This document shows positions 36,436-47,814 of a stretch of DNA of 64,000 nucleotides, piece by piece. Below the pieces are notes generated by a model. That model made no database searches. It was given only the letters and a program-made list of their open reading frames with translations, and had not been told where the DNA came from. The number at the start of each line of letters is the position of its first letter. The first letter of the stretch is position 1. Source of the stretch: Labia minor (Eukaryota; Arthropoda; Insecta; Dermaptera; Spongiphoridae). The stretch is from the NCBI GenBank assembly GCA_963082975.1, contig OY720350.1, positions 37,988,660 to 38,052,659 of the forward strand, read 5' to 3'. The translations under genes were made by a program, and so were the position numbers.

Positions 36436-36974
36436 TATTGAACAGAATTTTATTCGTAAAACTAGATATTGAAAAGTATTATTTAAATTATAACTACCGA
36501 ATCAATTTATTGAATAGTTTAACTTAAAAATATATTATTAAAAAGATAAGACTAGAAATAAATTATAAAAATCCTGAAACAGCTCTAAATTTATATAGAC
36601 TAAACAAATGCAACGTTTTTAAGAGTTCATTTTATTTTATTCCATTTTGAGAATAAATTATATAATTGGCTTAAAAACATATCCAAGAGAAACCCTGAAT
36701 AATATTGTTGGTGGGATATGTGTGAGAATTTTGCTTTTGTTAGTACATATTAATGAAATATCATATCTATATTAAATTACCTTCTAAGCCTCTTCCTTTT
36801 TCATTTAAGTGTTGCTTAACTATTGATATTCTATTTATTAATATTACTTTTTATTTATGCAAAGATATATATTAATATTTTAATAATATTTATTGTTTTA
36901 GTAATATAATGTTATTTTGTCTTTCTGATGTAGAATTTAAATTCATGTTTCAAATATATAATATATTATGAGTA
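36436..36974. repeat. Paralogue of 6601-7800 lacking the family A insertion
   Basis: Matches 6601-7006 and 7678-7800 closely. The junction ATATTACTTTTTATTTATGC at 36843-36862 is the uninterrupted form of the family A insertion site. It ends where the hAT remnant at 36993 begins. Confidence 0.85.
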
Positions 36975-36992
36975 AGTTCGTAGATGTATATA

Positions 36993-38006
36993 CAAGGATG
37001 GGCGTTAATCAGTTACATGTATTTGAAATACAAGATACCAAATACAATATTAATTGGTATCTTGTAACTAGTTACACAAACCCGTGAGTAATTGGTATCT
37101 TGTATTTCGTTACAATTTTTACTAATTGGTATCTGAAATTTAAGATACCAAATACTTTTTTTTTTTAAATAAGAATTTATAATTTATGTATAAATACCTC
37201 AAAACAATTTAAAGAATGTATGAATAATAACGACAACTCTTCATCTAATAGTGATGAGGAAGACAACTTTCTTGTTTTATTGAGCTCGCCAGAAGATAAA
37301 ATGGACAAAGATGGACTTAGAAACTGTATCCTATTTGAATGATAAGAACAAACATTTTACTTCTTTGAATAATTTTCCTTTAATAAAGGAATTATTTATA
37401 AGATTTAATACACATCTTTGTTTTTCTTCCCCGGTTGAAAGATTGTTTTCATTTGCGGGGTTCATTCATCATTCATTCTCAGATTATCCGACAAAAATTT
37501 TGAAAACTTGGTTTTTTTGAAAGGTGATCATAATTACAAAGTATATAATACTTAATATGTTTATATGTCAAATTTTCTTTGATTGTTTTCACTTAGTCTA
37601 TTAATTTTATTATTATATTTTTATTTATTTATATTTATTATTATAAATTTACAATAAAGTATTAGTATGTGGTATTATCGTATTATTTACAAAATTCACT
37701 CATGAATAACCTTTCACATTTTTATAAATAAATGTTTTTTAATATCATGATTAATTTTATTGTTTTCGATTTTCCAAAGGTATTCTCCAATATAAGTTTA
37801 GTTACCACTTTCCTAACTAAATTTATTTAGGCTTCCAGAAATACCCCACCAAAAAAAATTTTAAAATCAAGGGAAAATTTGTTTGTAATTGGTATTTTCA
37901 ATGTATTTGAAATACGTAATTGGTATCTTGTATTTCGTTAAAAAAATCTGAAGTAATTGGAATTTTGTATCTGATTACTCAAAATAGAGTAACTTGCCCA
38001 TTCCTT
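36993..38006 (+). mobile_element. Decayed hAT element with subterminal repeats
   Basis: Ends are CAAGGATGGGCG on the left and TTGCCCATTCCTT on the right, resembling hAT termini of the GGATGGGCAAGTTAC type. ATTGGTATCTTGTA-like motifs recur many times near both ends, as in hAT subterminal binding arrays. The middle encodes on the plus strand a Ser/Asp-rich word (SSNSDEEDNFLVLLSSPED), then in a shifted frame NFPLIKELFIRFNTHLCFSS and PVERLFSFAGF, the C-terminal hAT dimerisation domain. Most of the transposase is missing. Possible 8-bp flanks TGTATATA/TATATATA differ by one base. Confidence 0.7.
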
Positions 38007-38196
38007 TATATATATATATAATATTAAGTATGATTTTAATTTAATACAAACATGAAGGAGGAAATAATTTAACTTAAAAATAAAATTTAATCTTTATTGT
38101 TTTCTATTTTAAAATATAAAATCAAATCTAATATATTCCTATAGTTTTATATATTTATATTGGTGGAATATTTTAAAATTAAAATATTATTTAAGT

Positions 38197-38398
38197 CAGT
38201 GGTTTCCAACCTTACTGTACCGGCGCCCCCTTTTTTTTAAAAAAAAATTCTTGCCTCCCCCTTAATTTCTGACCTTTTTTTGGAACCATTTAGAAAAAAA
38301 ATCGAAAATTTTCAAAAGTTTGAAGCACTTGAAATTGGTTCTAATATCTTCGTGCTCCCCTTGCAACAGTCTCGCGCCCCCAAGGTTGGAAAACGTTG
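38197..38398. mobile_element. hAT-type MITE, 202 bp
   Basis: Starts CAGTGGTTTCCAACCTT and ends AAGGTTGGAAAACGTTG. Flanked by perfect 8-bp duplications ATTTAAGT (38189-38196 and 38399-38406). Contains GCGCCCCC-type blocks near both ends. No coding capacity. Confidence 0.88.
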
Positions 38399-38519
38399 AT
38401 TTAAGTACTTAATCATTAAAAATTATTTCAAAAATATCTTTAAATCAATTATTAATTATTATAAATAAATTCTACAAATTTTTTTAAAGTTTATTCTAGC
38501 ATTTTGATAATCTCTATAA

Positions 38520-38925
38520 CAGGGGTGGCCAACCCGCGGGCCGCATGCGGACCGCCGTAAACATTTTTGCGGCCCGCGAGGTTCATCACACTTTTATATT
38601 CTGCGCGCGCCCTCATGAAACAAATATCACACTAGTGAAATAAATATGATTTCATTTTTTTTATTTCGTTGTTTCTTTTTTTATTTTTAGTATTATATAT
38701 TTTTTACAATGTGAATTCAGTATCATTATTATTATATTATATATGTTTATATGTAAAAATAATAGTAAACATAATAAAAATTAATTATTTTTCAATTTGT
38801 CACACCAAACAATATCTATAATGGGTCTAAATCTAATATGGGTATGTATAATTTTATATGCGGCCCGCGAAGTTATGATGCATTTCCAAAGTGGCCCGCA
38901 AGATCATTTGGGTTGGCCACCTCTG
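38520..38925. mobile_element. hAT-type MITE, 406 bp
   Basis: Starts CAGGGGTGGCCAACCCGCGG and ends GGGTTGGCCACCTCTG. Perfect 8-bp flanking repeats CTCTATAA (38512-38519 and 38926-38933). GCGGCCCGCGA-like motifs occur near both ends in inverted orientation. Interior AT-rich, non-coding. Confidence 0.9.
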
Positions 38926-38933
38926 CTCTATAA

Positions 38934-39545
38934 AATTCTAAATACTCCTTTATAAATACTATCAACTTATGATTTATTGTTAAAATATATAAAAAAATAT
39001 TTAATAATTAAAAAAAATAAATAAGCTTAGTTATCTGTTTTATTCGATAGTATAAAATAGAATAAATATATATGTATATTTGTAAAAATGATATTTAATG
39101 ATATTTTCATATATATCGTAAATATATACAATTTCAATATCTTCATTTTCTTTTTAAAATTATTTTATTTTAATTATTACACGATATGTATATAAATATT
39201 TACCTACCTAAATACATTCTATTTTCTATTTATTCAAATTTAAATATATTCTTTGTGGTTTCAATAAATAGAGGCTAATTTTACTTTTGTCAAAGAATAT
39301 GCGAATTAAATAAAATTAATTTTCCATTATATTATGATATGATAACACAAACAAATAGTTGGTTTATTTGAGATTTGAACTCCAGAAAATAAATTTGAAT
39401 GTGAAATAATCTTATTATATCGTGAAATAATAATAAAAAATAATTATTTATTAATTATATATATATATATAATTCTGTCTTAGAGTATTTATTTATAATT
39501 ATTTATATATCTAATGAATGAGAAAAAAGAAGAAATATAATTTTG
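38934..39545. other. AT-rich DNA, no feature seen
   Basis: AT-rich spacer with small TA tracts. No gene or bounded repeat is supported. Confidence 0.3.
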
Positions 39546-39547
39546 TT

Positions 39548-40490
39548 TTATTTCATTTATTTAACGCTCATTACACTGACTTTTCGATTTTGTCTAAGAA
39601 CATCTTCAGACAGTGGCGTACCTAGAACTTTTGTCGCCCGGGGCGATCTCCAGTTTGCCGCCCTTTTTATTATAAGTCAATCAAATAGTGGTTTTTATAA
39701 ATTAATACACATAAATAAATTATTAAGTTATTTAATCAATATTAATTAATACACATAGTAAATTTTTTTACACATATTTGTATGCACTCGTAAACATATA
39801 TTTATATAATATTTACTCTTCTATTTACTATCTATTTATATTATTTGTAATTTCTTGTTCTATTGACAATATTGCAAGATTTTGTAGTCTTAATTGACTC
39901 ATTGTAGAACGAAAATAATTTTGCCGAACAAAATCTTAAAGATGCGTTTACGAATTCAACGAATTTTAATGAATACAATAAAATAAAATTATTATCCTGT
40001 TCTTGGAATTAAAATTCAAAATTTACACTAAAATGCATTTATATACACCGAGGAATAATATTCGAAATCATATAGTTAATCATAATTTATATAAATCAAA
40101 TAGTAATCTTATAATAATCATTTATTATTCAAGAAAGAAAAAAAAATAAATATGAAATGAATAAGTTGCTTTTTACAACTATAACTAAATATAAAAAATG
40201 CCGCCCCAAGATAAGTGCCGCCCGGTGCGGACCGCACCCACCGCCACCCCCTTAGGTACGCCACTGTCTTCAGAGCTTGTCTGTTGACTGTATTTTATTT
40301 AACTTTATATTTTTTATATTAGTACATAATATATATATATATATATATAAAAGAATAGAAAATTTTTCAATTTCAAAGTAAGCATTATTAGTGTTAATAT
40401 TTTTTTTTTTTTTTTTACAACACTCAAGAGGATGATCTTAACCAAGGTCAAAACGTCAGTGAAATTGGCGTTAAATAAATGCAATAATAA
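39548..40490. repeat. Outer inverted repeat with GTCA/TTAACG ends
   Basis: TTTATTTAACGCTCATTACA, CTGACTTTTCGA and TAAGAACATCTTC at the left recur inverted at the right (GATGATCTTAACCAAGGTCA, then AAACGTCAGTGAAATTGGCG and TTAAATAAA). The arms bracket about 0.8 kb, into which the hAT MITE 39611-40266 is inserted. The right arm holds the hairpin-plus-AAACGT motif common at ends of arthropod interspersed repeats. Confidence 0.5.
39611..40266. mobile_element. hAT-type MITE, 656 bp
   Basis: Ends CAGTGGCGTACCTAG and TTAGGTACGCCACTG are inverted. Flanked by perfect 8-bp duplications TCTTCAGA (39603-39610 and 40267-40274). GCCGCCC-rich blocks lie just inside both ends. The interior is AT-rich and has no transposase. 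Confidence 0.9.
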
Positions 40491-40689
40491 AAAAATTATT
40501 TACTTATTTATATCTTCATTCATCTTATATACAGTTTTAAACCACATCACAATATTATTTATATGTTTAATAAATAAATAGATATTTAATACACATATAT
40601 TATTATTAAAAGAGTATTGTTATTGAAAAGAGATAAATTTATATGAATAATAATCTCAAGGTGCTAATTAATCTTTTTCAATTGGAAGA

Positions 40690-43600
40690 TCAAAAGACAG
40701 GCGGCTGAAGTGGTGGTGTCGGTGGGGTAGGTGGAGCTGTAAAGGGTGTTTCAGCAGTTGGCGATCGGGTTAATGTTCCAATCTCTTCATCATCATCTTT
40801 TGATAATTGATTTGGTTTGCAATTGTCATTGAACTCATCGCGATTGGCTCGGCGATATTTAGAACGCATACACCAACGAAATAAACGGAAACGTCCCGGT
40901 CGACGGAGCAAACGTTGAAGCACATAAAGAAATGGATTCAACGTAAAATACAAACAGATTAGAAAATCACCCAATTTTCCATATTTAATTAAATGTTTGT
41001 GATAAGCTGGTCCCAAATATTGTGAGAGAGGTATAAGTATCTAAAAAAGAAAACAATATCATATTAATTTTTTTTTTCAAAAATACATATTTAAATTTAC
41101 AAAAATATGTTATACCAGCTCAACCTTCCATTATTCGAGATTGAGGTTTCATTCATAATTTTTATCACCATCCTTACAATAAAATGTATACATCAATAAT
41201 ATATATTGAGTATATAAGTAACAATTATTTTTACTATGTCGCCAGATCACGATCACGAAAATTTTCGATGACGAGATTTTGATGTTTTTATACGTTTTAG
41301 AGGTCCCTGAATCATTTTTCCTAAGGTTGAGAAAAATGTCTGTGTGTGGGTGTGGGTGTATGTAGACAAGATTACGAAAAAAAGGGTTTGAGCTAGAATA
41401 ATGAAAGGCATTATTCAAAATTCGTAGTTTTCTATCAGCTTTTGAGAAATGTAGCTCTTTCGGAAGAGGGTCATTACCTACAACATTTTGATTTTTTTTC
41501 CTCTAAAGTGACCGTAAGAATAAAGATATATGTTTGATAATTTTTCACATGATTAAAAATTGTATAAAACTGCTATATATAGAGTTTCAGCTTGATTGAA
41601 TCGCTGAAAGTACCGAAATTAATTTTTTAACACGTTGACTGGCAATCACGCGCCAACACGTGACGTGGTGCCATCAATAAAGAGCCAAACACGCACTGGT
41701 TTAATAAATATATTAATTAATTTTAATTTAAATATAATATATGTTAATTAATCCAATTCAAATTTGCGAGATATTCGAGTGGAGACACTCCAGACTTTTT
41801 TATTTAGAAATAAAATTGATTTAAATATCTAAAATAATTTAGGAATCGCATGACCTCTATGCATCGAGCTATAAAATCGAGAAGGCTGCCATGGGCAGGA
41901 CACATGGCTAGAATGGGAGAGGAAAAGAATGGCGAAAAATATATTAATGGAAAGACTGATTTGGAAAACTTCCGGTTGGAAAATCAAGAACACGGATGGC
42001 TGACAATGTATAAAAGAGATGGAATAACATAAATAGAGACACTTGGAGAAATGTGGTTGCTAGGGCCAAAACTTCCTCGTCCGTAGAGGCACAGAGATAG
42101 ATAATTACTTATTTTATATATTTCTTGATAGATGTAAAATTGAAACAGATTGAACCAAATCCGATTGAAATGAATTGTGTCAAGACCAAAACCAAAATAA
42201 ATATTAAATTAAAATATTAAAATATTTTATTTTCTCTATATATAAGGTAACAATAGAAGAATATTTTTCAGATTTTCTATTTTATAAATCTATTTGATTA
42301 TAGGATGGCTGGTATAAATGTAACAGTAAATATAAATTCGATTCAAATGAATTGTGTCAAGATTCAACATTTCAATTCATTCGTGTTCACTCAAAGCGAA
42401 AGTTGATTGTCATATGAAATTCCAAAAGTATTATTAAATAAAATTTTTTTTATTAATACAAAATTATTAACTATAAATAAACCAATAAGTAAAGCAGAGA
42501 AATAAAATATCAGTAATATTAAATTAATATCAGAAGTGTTTTATAAATAAAATAGTCTCGAAAGATCGATTAAATAGAAACCAAGCAAATCAAAATCTAA
42601 ATATATTAGAATATTATTAATATTAGAAGAGAAATTATTAACAAAATAAATATTAAAATCTAGAATATAATGTAAATATAAATATAAATAAAAAAATACC
42701 CGATAGTAATAAATATTAAAAATGAGAATATAATGTGTGTAATAAATTTCTTAAAGTAAGATCACAAATATCACTTTTATTCCCACTCGCATACTATACT
42801 AATAACAATTATTAAAATTCATTAAAAAGAATTTCAAATAAAAATGTTTTATTTTCTACTAGAAGAGATTTCTAGAGTTAATTGATCAAATATAATATTT
42901 TAATAATATAATACAATATTTTTATTTTTCTGATTTTCTATTTTATAAATCTATTTGATTATAGGATGGCTGGTATAAATATAACAGAAAATATAAATTC
43001 GATTCAAATGAATTGTGTCAAGATTCAACATTTCAATTCACTCGTGTTCACTCAAAGCGAAAGTGAACAAACTTGATTGTCATATGAAATTCCAAAAGTA
43101 CAATAGTTTATTAAATAAATATTTAATTTTTTATTATATTTATAATTAATAATTATTTTTTTAATTTATGAGGGACATAATATTATTTTTTTTGTAACCC
43201 CTGAAAAATTTTCTAGATGATTTTTTTTTAATTTAATTAATGATATATGTCGATCATTTATTCTTTTTTTTTGTTTGCTTGGTGGTCCAAATACCATTCT
43301 TTGTTTCATCTTAACGAAGTCGTTTTGCATGACAAGTTGACTCATGGGATTCTTGTTATACTCTGCTTGTGGTCTCGCATACTTAATATTTATTAACTAA
43401 TAGAAATGAGGAGGTTCAATATCTCAAGGACGAATCGTGTTTCCGCCAACCGCGATAGCATGATAACTACTATCATCATCATCAAAACAGTTCCTATAAC
43501 CAAATTAATTTATTTAAAAAATCAAGACTATAAGTAAATTATTTTTTTTGTATGTTTTCCAATATATAAGTCTATTATTTAAGAAAGAAATATTATTATT

Positions 43601-44082
43601 ATATTAAAAAACCTGGAGTGTCTCCACTAGACTATCTCGCAAATTTGAATTGGATTAAATAACATATATTAATTTAAATTAAATTAATTAAATTATAAAT
43701 TAAAATTAATAAATAATATTTATTAAACCAGCGCATGTTTGGCTCTTTGTTGATGGCACCACGTCACGTGTTGGCGCGTGAGATTTGCAGTGTTAAAAAA
43801 TTAAGTCTGGTACTTTCAGCGATTCAATCAAGCTGAAATTCTATATATAGCAGTTTTATACAATTATTAATCATGTGAAAAATTATCAAACATATATATC
43901 TTTTATTTTTCCGGTCACTTTAGAAGAAAAAAAATCAAAATGTTGTAGTTAATGACCCTCTTCCATTTGAGCTACATTTCTCAAAAGTTGATAGAAAACT
44001 ACGAATTTTGAATAATGCCCATGCACCAAATTTCATCATTCTAGCTCAAACCCTTTTTTCGTAATCTTGATTACATACATAC

Positions 44083-44127
<45 letters not shown>

Positions 44128-47100
44128 TTTTTCTCAACCATAGTGGAATTGATTTAGGATCCTTCAAAACGTATAAAAACATCAAAATCTTAACATCTAA
44201 AATTTTTGTGATCGCAATACTATCTGGCGAGATAGTAAATATATTATATAGGTATATATGAGTCGTTTATTTTGAAAGTGGCTTAACTCCGTTTTTCATT
44301 TTTTTGCCAGTTATCATAACTACATTCCAAGCAAATACAATAAATTTTTGACACATAAATTTTCAGAATTAATTCAAAAACTAAGAGGCTTAACTCCATT
44401 TAACTCCATTTATATTTACATCAAGTGTGGTGGAAAATGTCATAAAAAAACAATAATTTACTGTTCGTTTCCCAAGATTATTACAAGTTTATTAAAAAGT
44501 ATCGAAAAGGTAATAATTTTATTGTAAATGAAATGAGACAAGAAGATTTTGTTTCGCAAAATTATTAAACAGACAAAGAATTCTGATGGAGAATCAGTAA
44601 ACTGGTTAAAAATATGTGGTTGCGTTTTGTCAGAAATTTGCCATATAAAATTTTCTATAAGACATCAATGAATGAGAATGCAAATTTTAAAGTCCTGAAT
44701 TTATTACCACGTCGGGGTAGAGCAAGAAAATTTGTGGAGATATATAAAAAAATCTCCGCATGTAAAATTTGGTGTGAAAATAACCTTTCTTTTCCTATCG
44801 TCGATCGGTAACACTACCACTTCCGGTTTCCGGATTTGCACCAAAAGTTGATCAATTCATCATACTGATGCATTAAGTAAATATACCAAATTTCATCAAA
44901 ATCTGTTGAGCCGTTCAAGCTGTACACATCTATACGGACGGACGGACGGACAGACATCATGCTAAAAATACATTTTTCTGTTAAGAAAATGCTTGATTCG
45001 TGGAGATATGTAAAAATCTCCACTTGTGAAATTTGGTCATAAAACAATACCTCCCTTACTATCGTCGGTCGGTAATAATGTATAAATGATATAAGAAATA
45101 ATAAGAATTAAATGAAGATGGATCAGGATGGGGATGGTTGGAGGAATTTGAATGCTAAAAGAGATGATGTCTACAAGAGTAACACCTATGAGATATGTAC
45201 ATAAATAAATTAATAGAATTTTTAAAGATATTAATCAAGGAACATTCACATTTCGATTTGTAAGTTGAATACCATTTTACGTGATGAATATTAATTTGGA
45301 ATAATTTGAATTTTGAAAAGTGCAACCTTTCAAAGAACTCATCTTACGTATTAATTGATTAATTATTAGTCGAAAATCTTCCATGAATGGTATTCTTTTA
45401 ATGAAAAATAGTTAAGCTTACCATTTGTGGCATCCAACAAATGGTGAATGCAATGCAAATAAGTGCCATATGTTTAGCGAATGCAATCTCTTCTGGGGTG
45501 GATGCGTTATATGAAATGTTGCTACTTTGGCGCATTGGTTTGATACTTTGCCGTTCTGTATCTGTTGCAGGGACGACAGCTGTTGAGTTTTTATTGGAGG
45601 AATCGCCGTTGGAGACACTTAAAGAGCCATCGGTACGTCGACTAATCCGTCGACCGACAAGACCTTTATTTACACGACAACCCATCCGACATAAGACACG
45701 AATGACAGCCATGTTGCAACTCACAATACAAACGCAAAGTAACACACCTAAAAAAATTAAAAAAGAAAATTAATATTAAAACTAATAAAATTTAATAAGA
45801 GGGCATCGACAAAATTCTGGAGTATCTCTACTCGACTATCTCGCAAATTTGAATTGGATTAATTATTGGATTAATTAACATATATGATATTTAAATTAAA
45901 TTATATAAATAATATTTATTAAACCAGAGCCTGTTTGGCTCTTTGTTGATGGCACCATGTCACGTGCTGGCACGTGATTGCCAGTCAACGCGTTAAAAAA
46001 TTAAATTTAAAAATTAAATTTAAATTAAATTAAATTAATCAAATTATAAATTAAAATTAATAAATAATATTTATTAAACCAGCGCATGTTTGGCTCTTTG
46101 ATGGCGCGTGAGATTTGCAGTGTTAAAAAATTAATTCCGGTACTTTCAGCGATTCAATCAAGCTGAAATTCTATATATAGCAGTTTTATACAATTATTAA
46201 TCGTGTGAAAAATTATCAAACATATATCTTTATTTTTACGGTCACTTTAGAAGAAAAAAATCAAAACATTGTAGGTAATGACCCTCTTCCGAAAGAGCTA
46301 CATTTATCAAAAGCTGATAGAAAATTACGAATTTTGAATAATGCCCGTAAACCAAATCTCATTATTCTAGCTCAAACCCTTTTTTCGTTACCTTGCCTAC
46401 ATACACTCACACACACAGACAGACATTTTTCTCAACCTTAGTGACCTTAGGGACCTTCAAAACATATAAAAACATCAAAATCTCGTTATCGAAAATCTTC
46501 GTGATCGCAACACTATCTCTGGCAAGATAGTAAAAATGTTTGCATGTTCGACAATGAATATAAAATTAATATTAATTTTAGCAATTGTCACACAAATTTA
46601 TTAAAATATATTTTATAAATTATAATATTTTTATTTTCATTTTTAATATTCAAATATCATTTAAACTAATTAATATATTCTATAAATTCTCATTTTAATT
46701 AATTTAATAAAATTATTACATAATATTTGTTAAATTTTTATTATTTAATTTGAATATTTCTTAATTTCTATTTAAACGTAGTTTTTATAAATTTTATCAA
46801 TATCTAATTAAAAAAAACGAAAATTAATTTTTAGTGTTTTATGAAGGATGCGATGGACTGATGTGACTAGAATGGTAAAGGAAAGAATGGCGTAAAATAT
46901 ATTGGTGGGGGAGACCGATTGGGAAACGTCCGCTTGGAAGACCAAGGATGCGGTGGGTGGACAATGTAGGAAGGGACGTGAGAAAGTTGGGAGAGGGTAG
47001 TGGTTGGATGGTTGAGGCTCAGGATAGGGACCCTTGGAGAAATGTGGTTGCTGCGTCTAAGAACTTTCGAGTTCCCAAGAGCCACAGTGATAGATAGATA

Positions 47101-47614
47101 GATACTTTCGATGACTGGATACAGAGTATTATATTATAAAAAAGAGTTTAATTTTTTTATAATATAATAATTTCATAATAAAAAAAATTAAAATTAAAAA
47201 TATAAAATTAAAAAAAGCTTTCAATATTTAATTAAATATATAGGTATTATATAGAAAGAATATCCAGAAATATTTTTTTTTCGATAAATTTGTTTGTCTC
47301 TTATTATTTTTTATTTGTTTTAGATAAAATTTATGTTTCTTCTTTTTATTTATTTTCATGAAGATTTTAAAAACCCATCGGGCAGTATAGTTATAAATTT
47401 ATTAATCGACTTATTTGAAAAAGGTCTTACCAAATGTGAAGAATAAATAGGCATAGGCAATATCCTTTGGCTCCTCAGCATATCGATATCGCACGCATTT
47501 TTTTAAATTGCAATCCCAGTAGAGACCAAAACCCATCAGTGGCATGGAGACGAGCAGGGCAACAAACGCCCAGAGCCAGAAAATGGACCTCAGAATGACA
47601 TTATAGGTCACATG
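40690..47614 (-). CDS. Class A (rhodopsin-type) GPCR, 3' coding exons (partial)
   Basis: Three exons join in frame on the minus strand: 47614-47431, 45747-45422 and 41040-40690 (stop), with GT-AG boundaries. They encode TM4 (SIFWLWAFVALLVSMPLMGF), an extracellular loop with two Cys (WDCNLKKC), TM5, a Ser-rich third intracellular loop, TM6 with the CWxP motif (FTICWMPQM), TM7 with NPFLY (the NPxxY position), and a C-tail rich in Thr and Pro. These are diagnostic of the rhodopsin family. The subfamily is uncertain: general resemblance to invertebrate prostanoid- or melatonin-like orphan receptors, with TM7 not of the DPW prostanoid type. Exons for the N-terminus and TM1-3 are not visible and may lie right of 47614, beyond the LTR element at 47815, or outside the window. 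The second intron holds two family B repeats in reverse orientation, one in forward orientation and a reverse family A copy. Confidence 0.85.
41231..41793 (+). mobile_element. Family B repeat, diverged copy B5 (GPCR intron)
   Basis: Starts TTACTATGTCGCCAGA and ends GTGGAGACACTCCAG. It is more diverged than B3 and B4, with the 5' palindrome broken by substitutions and a short TG/GGGTG microsatellite. It lies 190 bp upstream (minus sense) of the last GPCR exon. Confidence 0.78.
41843..42105 (+). pseudogene. LINE 3' fragment
   Basis: Plus frames give TSMHRAIKSRRLPWAGHMAR and MGEEKNGEKYI, then the tail words GGAGAAATGTGGTTGCTAGG, AGAGGCACAGAGATAGATAA. It matches the last part of the recurrent LINE family, with frameshifts. 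Confidence 0.65.
42106..43612. other. AT-rich GPCR-intron DNA with an internal duplication
   Basis: No exon is seen. Apart from the 160-bp direct repeat annotated separately, a GC-richer stretch at 43270-43500 has no recognisable coding content. Confidence 0.35.
42270..43100 (+). repeat. Direct repeat pair of about 160 bp
   Basis: Copy 1 is 42270-42430 and copy 2 is 42931-43100. Shared blocks include TTTGATTATAGGATGGCTGG, GATTCAAATGAATTGTGTCA and CATATGAAATTCCAAAAGTA. Copy 2 has an 11-base insertion (GAACAAACTTG region) relative to copy 1. The 500-bp spacer is AT-rich. They could be a segmental duplication or two insertions of one repeat. Confidence 0.75.
43613..44238 (-). mobile_element. 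Family B repeat, copy B6 (GPCR intron)
   Basis: Reverse orientation: the 3' hairpin end is at 43613 (CTGGAGTGTCTCCACT) and the 5' end at 44238 (TCTGGCGAGATAGTAA). The microsatellite has changed to a GA tract (about 44089-44117), unlike the TG/TATG tracts of its siblings. Confidence 0.8.
44430..44735 (+). pseudogene. Fragment of a multi-copy, uncharacterised arthropod protein
   Basis: Plus frames read NEMRQEDFVS, VKNMWLRFVRNLPYKIFYKT and SMNENANFKVLNLLPRRGRA, with frame changes between them. These words belong, as far as I recognise them, to a protein family found in many near-identical copies in arthropod genomes and probably carried by a DNA transposon. The fragment ends where family A copy A5 begins. 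Confidence 0.4.
44736..45075 (-). mobile_element. Family A repeat, 3'-truncated copy A5
   Basis: Reverse orientation; the 5' end GTCGGTCGGTAA is at 45064-45075. It includes the second internal half (CGATCGGTAACACTACCACT) and stops there, so it lacks the 3' inverted repeat and hairpin. Only one CGGACGGA block remains. The 5' flank here is ATAA rather than a T run, which helps to set the element's boundary at TTACCG. Confidence 0.78.
45817..46533 (-). mobile_element. Family B repeat, copy B7 with internal duplication
   Basis: Reverse orientation, 70 bp from the GPCR exon 45422-45747. The subterminal segment containing TTTATTAAACCAG and TTTGGCTCTTTG occurs twice (about 45908-45990 and 46070-46130), so this copy is longer than its siblings. 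The 5' end is a diverged TCTGGCAAGATAGTAA. Confidence 0.75.
46850..47105 (+). pseudogene. LINE 3' end with GATA tail
   Basis: Contains AGACCGATTGGGAAACGTCC, GGTGGACAATGTAGGAAGGG and AGAACTTTCGAGTT, ending in GATAGATAGATAGATAC. This copy shows best that the LINE family terminates in a GATA-type simple repeat. The coding frame carries stops. Confidence 0.65.
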
Positions 47615-47814
47615 CTGTGTAAACAAAACAATTGTTATAGTTTAGTTTAGTTCAAGATTAATTTCTATTAAATAATCAAATTTAAATTAAATTATAATTA
47701 TATGTATTTAGTAATGTGGAAAGGGTTGGATCGTTTTTTAGGGGTAAATTATCTCGATAGAGCAACAGGAAGACTTCTTGTTTGGGCTTTTCTATAAAAT
47801 GATTTATTTACAAA

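Noticed and set aside
41149-41418. 89-codon minus-strand frame
   Set aside because: It is a shadow reading through family B copy B5 on the opposite strand.
44067-44261. Plus-strand frame starting MITYIHTERERERERE
   Set aside because: It is a reading of the GA microsatellite and 5' end of family B copy B6.
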